A DNA stretch of 39,521 nucleotides. Origin: Paenibacillus eucommiae. GTDB lineage: Bacteria; Bacillota; Bacilli; Paenibacillales; NBRC-103111. Under the pieces are notes generated by a model, which saw only the letters and a program-made list of their open reading frames with translations, was not told the DNA's origin and made no database searches. Both the position numbers and the translations under genes were made by a program. The stretch is from assembly GCF_017874215.1 (NCBI RefSeq), contig NZ_JAGGLB010000057.1:1-39521 (forward strand), written 5' to 3'. Within the stretch, counting starts at the first letter, position 1. The number at the start of each line of letters is the position of its first letter. Positions 16,539 through 25,002 of the stretch are shown here, piece after piece.

Positions 16539-17546
16539 TTACATAGTAACTTTCTTGCCGTTGCGCTGTGCTTCATACGTTCCAAGAATAATGGCCAAGG
16601 AATGCCTTCCATCTTCCCCGGTCACGATAGGACGAAACTGATCTCGGACGGCCAATGCCATATCGCGAATCTGCATACAATGACCGTCGGGAATAATATT
16701 AAAGGGTGACAATGCCGGTATTTCAAATGAAGGTCCAATGACATCCAAGGTTGTAATTTCATCCCCCGTCAATATAACCGTCCCATACTCACCATGAATG
16801 ACGATACGATGATCCGGCTGCTTGTACGCCGTTGTCGTCGCTTCAATCGAACCAAGCGCTCCGCTCTTGAATTGCAGAGCCGTAACAGCTGTATCCTCCA
16901 CTTCAATCTGGCGCAGCACATTTCGAGCATAGCCTTGCAGCGATTCAACAGGCCCGGCAAGCCATTGCAGCAGGTCAACCGTATGAATGCCTTGATTCAT
17001 CATCGCTCCCCCGCCGTCCATCGCCCAAGTCCCTCTCCAACCTGCACTGTCGTAATACTTCTGATCGCGGTAAAATTTCACATAACCCGAGCAAAGGCTT
17101 AGACGTCCAAGGCGTCCTTCCTCGATTAATTGCTTGACATACCTGGCGGCTGGAGACATCCGTCGCGGAAACATGGTGGCAAGCTTGACCCCATGTTTAG
17201 CACAAGCTTGAATCATAGCATCGACATCCGAGAGACGGATCGCTAACGGTTTCTCGCATACGACATGTTTACCTGCTTCGGCAGCCAGTATCGTCTGTTC
17301 CGGATGGAATCCGCTTGGGGTACATATACAGACGACATCAATATCGTCTCTAGTAAGTAATTCCTTGAAATCACTGTAGGAATCTACGCCATATTTGTCG
17401 GCATGCTTTCTGGCTAATTCAGCATTAGCATCGCAAACGGCTATGAGCTCAGCTTCTTCCGCCCTCTCAATAGCTGTGAAATGGCTGGCAGATATCGCTC
17501 CGCATCCAACTACTGCGAATCCTACTTTGTTGCTATTCCGTGTCAT
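16539..17546 (-). CDS. Gfo/Idh/MocA-family NAD(P)-dependent oxidoreductase
   Basis: A 335-residue sugar oxidoreductase. The N-terminal Rossmann domain shows VVGCGAISASHF (GxGxxx motif), and the family signature EKP occurs in HVVCEKPLAIRLSDVD at about residue 88. The C-terminal alpha/beta domain carries the GGAMMNQGIHTVDLLQWL segment, which contains the conserved histidine of the active site (GxHxxD). It likely oxidises or reduces a sugar or cyclitol brought in by the neighbouring ABC importer. I chose the ATG at 17546 (GAAGGGA nine bases upstream); one eight codons earlier is also possible. It lies 40 bases before the secreted glycosidase gene, clearly in the same operon. Family members act on many sugars, and some support redox-assisted glycoside cleavage. 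Confidence 0.88.
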   Translation of the reverse strand: MTRNSNKVGFAVVGCGAISASHFTAIERAEEAELIAVCDANAELARKHADKYGVDSYSDFKELLTRDDIDVVCICTPSGFHPEQTILAAEAGKHVVCEKPLAIRLSDVDAMIQACAKHGVKLATMFPRRMSPAARYVKQLIEEGRLGRLSLCSGYVKFYRDQKYYDSAGWRGTWAMDGGGAMMNQGIHTVDLLQWLAGPVESLQGYARNVLRQIEVEDTAVTALQFKSGALGSIEATTTAYKQPDHRIVIHGEYGTVILTGDEITTLDVIGPSFEIPALSPFNIIPDGHCMQIRDMALAVRDQFRPIVTGEDGRHSLAIILGTYEAQRNGKKVTM

Positions 17547-17612
17547 GTATTTGTTCCCTTCATCTTTCAATTTCCTTCTTTGTGAACATAATTTCTAAGC
17601 ATGCCCATGCAA

Positions 17613-17641
17613 GCATATCAGCGACGAGTGTCGCGATATGC
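17613..17641 (-). other. Intercistronic hairpin behind the binding-protein gene
   Basis: GCATATC-A-GCGAC and GTCGC-GATATGC form a 12-bp stem with one bulged base and a GAGT loop. There is no U-tract. Located between the substrate-binding protein gene and the oxidoreductase gene, it could protect the 3' end of the binding-protein message or partly terminate, which would raise binding-protein output over the downstream enzymes. Confidence 0.5.
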
Positions 17642-17659
17642 TCGTGTCGGCAACCAAAC

Positions 17660-19342
17660 TTATTTTCCCGGAGTATACCAGTCTCTGGTATGAACAACTG
17701 TATCCTTGTTATCCGCGTACCACTTCTGGTAGAATTCATCCACCTTCAATCCTCCGGCCTTTTCCCATGCTGACTTAACATCTGAGAGTGCTTTATCTAT
17801 AGGATAAGAAGCGCCTCCTACGACGGCCTTCGACCAAATATCAAGTATGGCTTTTGACCCGTTTGAATTGTTCAGGAGCAAATCCTGAGGTAAAGGAGGC
17901 AAGGAGTTTTGATCGATATCATAGAAAATCGGACGTTCCAGGCTTAAATAGGCCTCATCTGCTGCTTTAGCAATCTCGGCGAATTCTTTATCAATCGGTT
18001 TCGACATATCAAGCTGGGAGATATACTTGGCACATTCGCCCTCTGACATCGGGGAGGATAGCATCCGATAATCTGCTGTCCAGGAAACCTCTTTAGTCGA
18101 TATCGGTTGAATGGGTGCAGGACATCCATTGGCACCAACATTAAAGTGAGTACCCTCAATCCCGTACTTCAACGTTTTGCCTGTCGACTCCTTAGTAAGA
18201 AAGTCAACGTATTTAATAATGGCTTCCGGATCTTTCGCAGTTGCATTCACAACGGTCGTTATGAAGAGGGGCGGATTAATGGCCGGACTAAATTGTCCAA
18301 ATTGACTTTTGGGCAATGGAATAGCAATAATTTCACCGTCTGGATTGTTCTTCTTGAACGACTCAAAAACTTTGTAGCCTAATGCATTAGCTCCACCATT
18401 GGCACCAAAAAAACCGAGCTTGCCATTTACAAAATCCTGTTGTGCTTTTTCACCATTATTGTCTGTCAAGAAATCTTTATCGACAAGTCCATCGTCGTAC
18501 AGTCTTTTCTTGAATGCATTGCTGGCAGCAGCCCTATCCCATTGATGGATATAGTTACCCTCATTTAAGCCAAATTCGGAATAACCGAACATGGAACCGA
18601 TGATTTGTCCCCCTACGCTGCTTAACTGCATACCGAAGGTATCCTTTTTCCCGTTGTCATCCGGATCTTGCTCAGTAAAGGCTTTGATGACGTTATACAT
18701 TTCCTCTGTCGTCTTAGGAACCTCCAGATTCAGCTTTTTCAACCAATCACCGCGCACATAGAGCACCACATTGGTGTCCAGATTAGTGACGTAGCCAAGT
18801 CCATACAATTTGCCATCGTCTTTCATTCCAAGCTTCTTTAATGCCGGGTATTGCTCCAGCAGCTTCTTGTACTCCGTGCTGTACTTGTCGATTATCTCAT
18901 CAAGCGGCATTAATTGTTTTTGCGAATATAACTGATTCTTGAATCCGGCACTATATTCAAACATGAGATCGGGAGCCCCGCCGGAAGCTAACAGGACGTT
19001 CAACTGTTTCTCCGATTCGTTGCGAGGCACCGAAATGAATTTGACATCTGTCGGTCCGTTCTTATTAAGCCATTCTGTCCATCGGTTCTTGACAGTCGTT
19101 CCTTCTTCAGCAGGAATGTTCCCTCTGTCATAGATCGATGCCGTTATGGCACCGCGTTTCACCTCTGTTGGTGCGAGCTGCTCTGAGCTGCCCGGTTGCA
19201 CTGAAGAAGCCGGTTGCGTACCCGCTGAGTCTGCGGGATCATTCGTCTTGCTGCATGCAACCAATAGTAGTCCTATGGACAACAACATAGCCATTCCTAA
19301 CATGAAGCTTTTGAGATATTTGCGTTTGTTTGATACGATCAT
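17660..19342 (-). CDS. Extracellular sugar-binding lipoprotein of an ABC importer (LplA/YtcQ type)
   Basis: A 560-residue solute-binding protein, long as in the LplA/YtcQ group. It has a lipoprotein signal peptide with lipobox LLVAC (Cys30), a disordered acidic-serine linker (31-58), then the family 1 extracellular solute-binding fold. NVLLASGGAPDLMFEYS and YGLGYVTNLDTNVVLYVRGDWL are typical. It is expected to be anchored on the outer face of the membrane and to deliver an oligosaccharide to the two permeases encoded upstream. GGAGGG lies 10 bases before the ATG. The protein is long enough to bind a sizeable oligosaccharide, but the sequence does not reveal which. Confidence 0.9.
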   Translation of the reverse strand: MIVSNKRKYLKSFMLGMAMLLSIGLLLVACSKTNDPADSAGTQPASSVQPGSSEQLAPTEVKRGAITASIYDRGNIPAEEGTTVKNRWTEWLNKNGPTDVKFISVPRNESEKQLNVLLASGGAPDLMFEYSAGFKNQLYSQKQLMPLDEIIDKYSTEYKKLLEQYPALKKLGMKDDGKLYGLGYVTNLDTNVVLYVRGDWLKKLNLEVPKTTEEMYNVIKAFTEQDPDDNGKKDTFGMQLSSVGGQIIGSMFGYSEFGLNEGNYIHQWDRAAASNAFKKRLYDDGLVDKDFLTDNNGEKAQQDFVNGKLGFFGANGGANALGYKVFESFKKNNPDGEIIAIPLPKSQFGQFSPAINPPLFITTVVNATAKDPEAIIKYVDFLTKESTGKTLKYGIEGTHFNVGANGCPAPIQPISTKEVSWTADYRMLSSPMSEGECAKYISQLDMSKPIDKEFAEIAKAADEAYLSLERPIFYDIDQNSLPPLPQDLLLNNSNGSKAILDIWSKAVVGGASYPIDKALSDVKSAWEKAGGLKVDEFYQKWYADNKDTVVHTRDWYTPGK

Positions 19343-19465
19343 TTTCCCGAAACCCTCCCGAATAGTATTCTTCTCAAAGTATATCAGCCTTCCTGCTGCA
19401 CTTCATATACCTCGCACCACCTCCCTTCCCAAAATTACAATAAGCTTGTGCACCTCTTTGCTTAG

Positions 19466-20341
19466 TCAGCCTTTGATTGCCCCAATCATAACTCCCTTGA
19501 TAAAATATTTTTGTAAAAAAGGATATATAATCAGCATGGGGATGACCATCACTATAATGCCGGCGGATTTTATCCCCTCGGGCGTTACTGCCGTCTGCTC
19601 CTGCACAGGTAAATTGTTAATTTCCTGAAGAAGAGATTGGCTCTTGATCATCCGTTGAACAAGCACTGCCAGATTATATTTGTCAATATCCTGTATGTAC
19701 AGAAGCACACTTATGAACGAATTCCAATATCCAACTGCGTAAAAGAGCGAAACGGTTGCAATTACTGGAAGCGACAACGGAAGGACGATCCGCATCATAT
19801 AACGAAATTCCCCACAGCCATCGATACGAGCAGCCTCCTCCAGCTCTCCAGGAATGTTCGCAAAGAAGCTGCGCATGATCAGCATGTAATAGGTACTGAC
19901 CAATGCCGGCAGCCAGATGGCTCCATAGGTATTCATCAACCCTAAGGACTTGACTACGAGATAAGTTGGAATCATGCCACCACTGAACAGCATCGTAAAT
20001 ACGATCGCCAATGTGAAGAATCGTCTTCCGTACATATAAGAACGCGATAATGGATAAGCAGCGAGAATAGTAAAGGCTAAGCTAAGTGCAACTCCAACAA
20101 CCGTTATGACCAAACTGTTCACGAACGATTGAATAATTCTTGTCCCGTTAATCAGCAGATTGTAGGAATCCAAGCTCCAGCCGCGCGGCCAGAACGAGAC
20201 ACTTCCAGACACGATATAATGGGGGTCGCTTAAGCTGAGAGCGGCCACATGAATAATTGGCAACAAGCAGCTCAATGCAATCAATCCAAGGATCAAGCCA
20301 TTGATTTGGTAAAACAGTTTATCTCCCAATGAAGCGCTCAT
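19466..20341 (-). CDS. Carbohydrate ABC transporter permease (LplC/YtcP type)
   Basis: A 291-residue inner-membrane permease with six predicted membrane segments. The cytoplasmic EAA loop reads ELEEAARIDGCGEFRYMMRIVLPLS, which docks the ATPase. C-terminal ending YFIKGVMIGAIKG is characteristic of the LplC/CUT1 permeases (usual ...KGVMxGAVKG). ATG at 20341 is preceded by GAGGAAGGTGGAG; a GTG three codons upstream is also in frame. It lies 27 bases after the partner permease gene and 123 bases before the binding-protein gene. Confidence 0.92.
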   Translation of the reverse strand: MSASLGDKLFYQINGLILGLIALSCLLPIIHVAALSLSDPHYIVSGSVSFWPRGWSLDSYNLLINGTRIIQSFVNSLVITVVGVALSLAFTILAAYPLSRSYMYGRRFFTLAIVFTMLFSGGMIPTYLVVKSLGLMNTYGAIWLPALVSTYYMLIMRSFFANIPGELEEAARIDGCGEFRYMMRIVLPLSLPVIATVSLFYAVGYWNSFISVLLYIQDIDKYNLAVLVQRMIKSQSLLQEINNLPVQEQTAVTPEGIKSAGIIVMVIPMLIIYPFLQKYFIKGVMIGAIKG

Positions 20342-20368
20342 TTTCTCCACCTTCCTCGAGTAAGGACA

Positions 20369-21262
20369 CTACCAAAGACCTTGTCCGAATTTTCTTGCAG
20401 TTCTATTAGCAAGCAGCACTAATACAAGGCCTACTACCGATTCGAACAAGCCGAGCGCAGCGGTGAAGCTGAATTGCGCCCCTTCGATGCCGATCCGGTA
20501 AATGTAAGTGCTTATTACTTCAGATATGTTCGAAACTACCGGATTTTGTAAGACAAAGACTTTGTCAAAGCCTACCTCCAGCACACTTCCAATGGATAAT
20601 ATAAACATGATAACAATGGTCGAGGCAATGCCCGGTATCGTGACATGAATAATCTGTTTCCACTTGTTGGCGCCATCTATTCCAGCAGCCTCATATAGAC
20701 TGGTATCGATGGAACTAAGCGCTGCCAAATATATAATCGCCGCGAAGCCCGTTTCTTTCCATATGCCAGATCCAAGGAAAATGACAATCCATGAACCCGA
20801 TTTATACAGAAACGGATAAGCCTCTCCCGTCACCCTCTGCAGCAGATGATTAACAATTCCTGATTCTTGCGAGAAGAGCGTCAGCACGACACCACCCACA
20901 ATGACCCAGGAGAAGAAATGGGGTAAATACACGAGTGTTTGGACGATCCTCTTGAACCACATCCTCCTAACCTCATTTAACAAGATGGCTAGAATAATGG
21001 GGAAGGGAAACCCGATGAACACAGTTAACAACCCTAGCACAAACGTATTACGGATAATTTCGAGTGATTGCGGATTGTCGAACAATATTCGGAAATGCTT
21101 CCATCCTACCCAAGGGCTATTCATAATCCCCTGGATAAAGTTGTAGTCCTTAAAGGCAATCACAACACCGAGCATCGGCAAATACTTGAAAATCAAGTAA
21201 AATATAATGACGGGTATAAACATGATGAATATTGGAATGTTCCTGCGTAATCTTAATCCCAC
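20369..21262 (-). CDS. Carbohydrate ABC transporter permease (LplB/YteP type)
   Basis: A 297-residue permease of the CUT1 family, six predicted transmembrane helices. The EAA loop is SLYEAAGIDGANKWKQIIHVTIPG. The N-terminal LRRNIPIFIMFIPVIIFYLIF helix and the GWKHFRILF segment are typical of LplB. The gene begins with GTG at 21262, with AGGAG about ten bases upstream. It is first in the carbohydrate operon, 50 bases after the predicted promoter -10. No ATP-binding gene is present in the operon; the multitask ATPase MsmX or its equivalent is the expected partner. Confidence 0.92.
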   Translation of the reverse strand: MGLRLRRNIPIFIMFIPVIIFYLIFKYLPMLGVVIAFKDYNFIQGIMNSPWVGWKHFRILFDNPQSLEIIRNTFVLGLLTVFIGFPFPIILAILLNEVRRMWFKRIVQTLVYLPHFFSWVIVGGVVLTLFSQESGIVNHLLQRVTGEAYPFLYKSGSWIVIFLGSGIWKETGFAAIIYLAALSSIDTSLYEAAGIDGANKWKQIIHVTIPGIASTIVIMFILSIGSVLEVGFDKVFVLQNPVVSNISEVISTYIYRIGIEGAQFSFTAALGLFESVVGLVLVLLANRTARKFGQGLW

Positions 21263-21311
21263 TTATACAGTTCTCCTCTCTGCGATGCGATGGCTGCCGC
21301 TCACATGACAA

Positions 21312-21340
21312 ACTATAGGGATTGTGCGGTCTATGCTCAA
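21312..21340 (-). promoter_or_regulatory. Sigma-A promoter of the carbohydrate transport operon
   Basis: On the minus strand TTGAGC (21335-21340), exactly 17 bases, then TATAGT (21312-21317). Transcription would start near 21305, about 43 bases before the GTG start of the first permease. The spacing and location fit well. Confidence 0.65.
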
Positions 21341-21365
21341 TAGATATGATTCTCGCGTATAGACC
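21328..21365 (-). promoter_or_regulatory. Inverted repeat across the -35 region of the operon promoter
   Basis: GGTCTAT at 21328-21334 and ATAGACC at 21359-21365 are perfect inverted repeats with centres 31 bp apart, three helical turns. One half overlaps the -35 element. It is a candidate site for the membrane AraC-type regulator encoded upstream. A related sequence (ATAGAYCAAATTCT) occurs at 21359-21372 and 21455-21468 as a direct repeat. Confidence 0.4.
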
Positions 21366-21382
21366 AAATTCTATTGAAAACA

Positions 21383-21409
21383 CAAAAAAACCGCTTTGAA
21401 TCAAAGCGG
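21383..21409 (-). terminator. Terminator after the AraC-type regulator gene
   Basis: CCGCTTTGA and TCAAAGCGG (21391-21409) form a tight stem; on the minus strand it is followed by seven T residues. It lies about 90 bases downstream of the regulator stop codon and separates it from the transport operon. A second inverted repeat with arms ATCGTGAG and CTCACGAT lies at 21427-21456. Confidence 0.85.
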
Positions 21410-21499
21410 GCCCGCCTATGCCTCTTATCGTGAGCACTTCATTCAGCACTCACGATAGATCAAATTCTCTATAGATAAATTTCTGCCTTCCGTTGACAA

Positions 21500-23728
21500 T
21501 CATGTGGAATTACGATTAGATTTACGATAATCTCCCGGTGTTGTGCCGACCCACTTCTTGAAGACACGGATAAAGGTTATAGCATGGGTATAACCAACCT
21601 TACGAGCAATTTCTTGGACGGAATCTGAATTCTCTTCATTTAATAGTCGCTTTGCCTGCTCCAACCGTACCTTCGCAACATAATCGACGAAATTTTCTCC
21701 AAACTCTTCTTTAAACAATCTGCTCACACTCTTCATATGAAGCTGGAAGGTTTCACTTACGTGAATAAGCGACAAGTCCGGATTATAATAATGCGTTTCA
21801 ATATACTCTTTGATCTGAAGGATCAGCTTATGACTTTCCCGTTTCTGCTTCTGCAGCTGGAATCGTTCCAATAATTTCGTCAGGATTTGAGTGATGGGCT
21901 TCTCAACCTCTGCGATCTTGATAAACCCTCTGACGTTGTCTCTTATCTCTGGAAGAGCCTCCTGTTCCCAAATCATCCACAGCTCTAGTGGAAGTGACTT
22001 ACACTCCTTATCCAATGCAAAGATAAAATAGTTGATACAATCGATTGCATCTTCGCGTTTAAGAACGGCTGATACAAATACCGCGAACAAGTCATGCAGC
22101 TGCTCTTCCCATCTAGGGTCTCCCGTCCGAAATGCTTGTGCCGTCAACCGAATCTGTTCTCCATATTGCAGGGCATGTCCCTGCGGCGGCGTAGTTATCT
22201 CCTCGTATGAAATCGTCGCGTTGCTGCCGTATATGGATGTATATTGCAGCGCTTCAAGAGCTTCTAAATAAGATCTGGATATATGTTGGTGGTTGTCTAT
22301 CATGGATCCAATCCCGCATGAAACCGTAAATGGCAAGTTCTGCTCAATCCACTGTCTTATACTTTTGCAGAAAGGCTGCAGCCTGCCTATTTCCCCCATG
22401 TGTTCATCTTCAGCCATAATCATTACACCCAGTTGCTTCTGACTCATCCACTCACACCAAACCCGCATGTTCTTCTGCTGACCCGTTTCCCCAACCGCTG
22501 CAGAAACGACGAACTTAAGCAGATTTTGATCTCGAGATGAGTAAGCATCAAACACGGCATCATACCGGTCAATCTCAAATACGATTACTGCGATACGGAT
22601 GATTCGATCCGATAACTCGAATCGTTCCATCTCCTGATCCCACTCTTCTGCAAGAGGAGGTTCTGCATCCTCCATGATCCGTTTAAATAGCAGCTTCCTG
22701 CGGAAGACCACACTTTCTTCAACCTTTTTCTCATAATCGCGGGAATACTCCACGAGACCATCAATCGCCGTACGGATAAAGTGAAATTCATCCTGACGCT
22801 CTCCAGATGAGGTCTCATTCAATTTCCGTTCAGTGTATAACCGGATACTGGATTCGATCAATTGTATCGGGCGATAATGCTTGCGCGCAGCAAGGAACAG
22901 CCATACAATCCCTGCAAGCACTGACAGCAGGACCGCTGCGTACCAAGCTTTCGATATAGAGGCGAAGTAACCGAATGTATTCGATTGTTTAAACCCGGAT
23001 TGAATCGTCCATCCCGTGTAGGCAGAAGTTACCTTCGATAGAACCTTGTTAGCGCTGTCAATCCCCCCTAAGATCGGCATCCCCTTAGCATCCGAGAGAG
23101 CAAGAAAATTCAAATCCGAATCAAGAAGATCCCTGATCGCTTCTTCCAGCTTACTGATCCGCACATTGGCAACAATAAGGCCCTGGACACCCGTGCCAAG
23201 CGGGATATTCTTCCAAAGCGACACGACTTTCTTCTGCGGGCTTCCATCTCCCTGAAATTCTCTGAATGTACGAATCTCAGACCAGGAGTGAGTAGAGTCA
23301 GCCTCGTTCGCATATTCGACAAATGAATGATCGGCAAATTGATCGAGTTGGATCATCGTATTCGGAGTTAATACAACCTGATCGGATGCCCGATATAAAT
23401 AGATGGAATCAATAGATAACAGATACGACGATAAATCGCGTACCCTCTGTGATACTTCATAGTTCTCATAGGGATCGCTCCATTGACCGCCATCAAAAAA
23501 AAGCCTTATCTTTTCATTCGTCAATATTTCTTTAATAATCATCTGCTCCGAGAACTGCAGCAGCGAATCTACGGTCTGCAATGCATTCTGGGCAAAAACC
23601 TCATTGGCTTTGACAGCCTGCTGCTTCGAGTAATTACCCATCGCAGTGAAAAAAAGAAAGATCAGAATAGAGACAATAGCCAAGAACGCAGGCAAATAAG
23701 ACAACAGCCATCGATGATAGATTTTCAT
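21500..23728 (-). CDS. Membrane-anchored AraC-family regulator (YtdP/YesS-like)
   Basis: A 742-residue one-component sensor-regulator. Transmembrane helix 1 (about 8-28), an extracytoplasmic sensing domain (about 30-260, with a dCache-like run including SIYLYRASDQVVLTPN), transmembrane helix 2 (about 265-285), a cytoplasmic linker with a HAMP-like stretch, a central GGDEF-degenerate-like region, and a C-terminal AraC double helix-turn-helix at about 640-735 (ending FKKWVGTTPGDYRKS). B. subtilis YtdP and YesS share this plan and sit beside LplABC-type importers. It probably senses an extracellular sugar or sugar-loaded binding protein and activates the downstream operon. The start ATG has only a weak ribosome site (GGGGGC is about 15 bases away). 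Confidence 0.88.
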   Translation of the reverse strand: MKIYHRWLLSYLPAFLAIVSILIFLFFTAMGNYSKQQAVKANEVFAQNALQTVDSLLQFSEQMIIKEILTNEKIRLFFDGGQWSDPYENYEVSQRVRDLSSYLLSIDSIYLYRASDQVVLTPNTMIQLDQFADHSFVEYANEADSTHSWSEIRTFREFQGDGSPQKKVVSLWKNIPLGTGVQGLIVANVRISKLEEAIRDLLDSDLNFLALSDAKGMPILGGIDSANKVLSKVTSAYTGWTIQSGFKQSNTFGYFASISKAWYAAVLLSVLAGIVWLFLAARKHYRPIQLIESSIRLYTERKLNETSSGERQDEFHFIRTAIDGLVEYSRDYEKKVEESVVFRRKLLFKRIMEDAEPPLAEEWDQEMERFELSDRIIRIAVIVFEIDRYDAVFDAYSSRDQNLLKFVVSAAVGETGQQKNMRVWCEWMSQKQLGVMIMAEDEHMGEIGRLQPFCKSIRQWIEQNLPFTVSCGIGSMIDNHQHISRSYLEALEALQYTSIYGSNATISYEEITTPPQGHALQYGEQIRLTAQAFRTGDPRWEEQLHDLFAVFVSAVLKREDAIDCINYFIFALDKECKSLPLELWMIWEQEALPEIRDNVRGFIKIAEVEKPITQILTKLLERFQLQKQKRESHKLILQIKEYIETHYYNPDLSLIHVSETFQLHMKSVSRLFKEEFGENFVDYVAKVRLEQAKRLLNEENSDSVQEIARKVGYTHAITFIRVFKKWVGTTPGDYRKSNRNST

Positions 23729-23918
23729 CTTTTATATTCTATAGCCCCCAATAGAGTAGATCTAATTATCTGATTATTGTTATCGTAACTTATTCCTGTC
23801 ACTCTAACATCTAATACACAAGTACTATCCATAAGTTTATATATTATGGTAATTCCAATGTAACAGCAGTTTATTAGTCCGTCAATAAAGGGGAAGGTGA
23901 AAATCGACGCCAGTACAA

Positions 23919-23942
23919 GAAGTTATCCTAGAGGATAACTTC
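23919..23942. terminator. Palindromic hairpin behind the dehalogenase gene
   Basis: GAAGTTATCCT and AGGATAACTTC, separated by AG, form a perfect 11-bp stem. It lies 63 bases past the dehalogenase stop codon on the minus strand. The U-tract is poor (TTCTTGT), so it may be a weak terminator or a protein-binding palindrome. Confidence 0.4.
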
Positions 23943-24004
23943 AAACGTTACATGAGCACTGGAGAACGAGAACAAAGAATTACGAGAAGAAATGAAGGCA
24001 GCCG

Positions 24005-24886
24005 TTATAATGTCAGTTCCTTCAACCAGGCAGCAAGGGCTATGCCAATCTCATCAGGCGAATCTTCCTGGGGATAATGACGTCCACGAACGGTGATCTC
24101 GGTTTGCACTGGCCAGGTACGACAGAAATCTACATGAGTTGCCGGCATTGTGCCTGGATCACAGTTGACGAATAGTTTTGCAATCGAGTTCTGCGCCATC
24201 CACTCGCCGTAAGTGGTGACAATGTTAGTCACATCCTCCGGATCGCCATCAAATGGAAGTTGCCGCGGCCAGGTTAGTGTAGGGCGGCGTCCTTCGCCGG
24301 GCTGTGAGAATGGCAGACGATATGCTGCCATCTCTTCCTTCGTCAACTTACGCAGAATACCGATTGGAAGGTTAGTCTCAATGAACGAATTTTGTTCTAA
24401 TACCATCTGTTCACCTTCCTGGGATCGCAATGCTTGGAAGATTTTACGTCCCGGTTCAGGGATCTCGCTCCAGCTACGAGGTTTTATGATTCCTTCCATA
24501 TAGGCGATTCCTTTCACGGCCTCCGGATGGCGATACGCCCAATCAAATCCCAGGGCCGACCCCCAATCGTGCACAACAAAGGTAACTCGCTCACGAACGT
24601 TAAGCCGATCCAAAAGGGCATCGAGATAGCGACGATTCTCGACAAAGGTGTAAGAATCAGGTCCACTATTGGGAAGTTTCTCAGAGTCCCCCATGCCAAT
24701 AAGATCAGGAACAATGCAGCGACCGAGATTTTGAGCATAAGGAAGAATGTTCCTCCAGAGATAAGAGGAAGTAGGGTTGCCGTGTAGGAAGACGATCGGA
24801 TCACCACTTCCTATCTCCACATAGGCCATCTCTAGACCAAACACCCGTTGACGCTTCTTTTGGTAGGGAAAAGACTCACTAATCAT
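24005..24886 (-). CDS. Haloalkane dehalogenase (LinB/DhaA, HLD-II type)
   Basis: A 293-residue alpha/beta hydrolase that matches LinB/DhaA closely and carries the complete haloalkane dehalogenase active site: nucleophile D107 in VVHDWGSALGFDWA, halide-binding N37 (FLHGNPTSSYLWRN) and W108, acid E131 in AYMEGI, and base H270 in RHYPQEDSPDEIG. The corresponding LinB residues are D108, N38, W109, E132 and H272. These enzymes cleave carbon-halogen bonds with water to give an alcohol, halide and a proton. The natural substrate is not known. AAAGGTGAG supports the ATG. A TetR gene lies immediately upstream on the same strand, with a shared operator-like sequence in front of both genes. Confidence 0.9.
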   Translation of the reverse strand: MISESFPYQKKRQRVFGLEMAYVEIGSGDPIVFLHGNPTSSYLWRNILPYAQNLGRCIVPDLIGMGDSEKLPNSGPDSYTFVENRRYLDALLDRLNVRERVTFVVHDWGSALGFDWAYRHPEAVKGIAYMEGIIKPRSWSEIPEPGRKIFQALRSQEGEQMVLEQNSFIETNLPIGILRKLTKEEMAAYRLPFSQPGEGRRPTLTWPRQLPFDGDPEDVTNIVTTYGEWMAQNSIAKLFVNCDPGTMPATHVDFCRTWPVQTEITVRGRHYPQEDSPDEIGIALAAWLKELTL

Positions 24887-24915
24887 TCAACATCTCACCT
24901 TTCATTTTCTCTATG

Positions 24916-24936
24916 AATGCAAGTACATACTTTCAT
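24916..24936 (-). promoter_or_regulatory. TetR operator copy in front of the dehalogenase gene
   Basis: The sequence AATGCAAGTACA followed by TACTTTCAT is identical at 18 of 21 positions to the sequence in front of the TetR gene at 25607-25627. It lies 29 bases upstream of the dehalogenase start, a good position for repression. Confidence 0.6.
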
Positions 24937-25002
24937 ATGTTGTTAAAGAAAAGCCCCGATAGGAGCTGTTCCAAGAGAAACATAACTATTATTATTGGGG
25001 AC

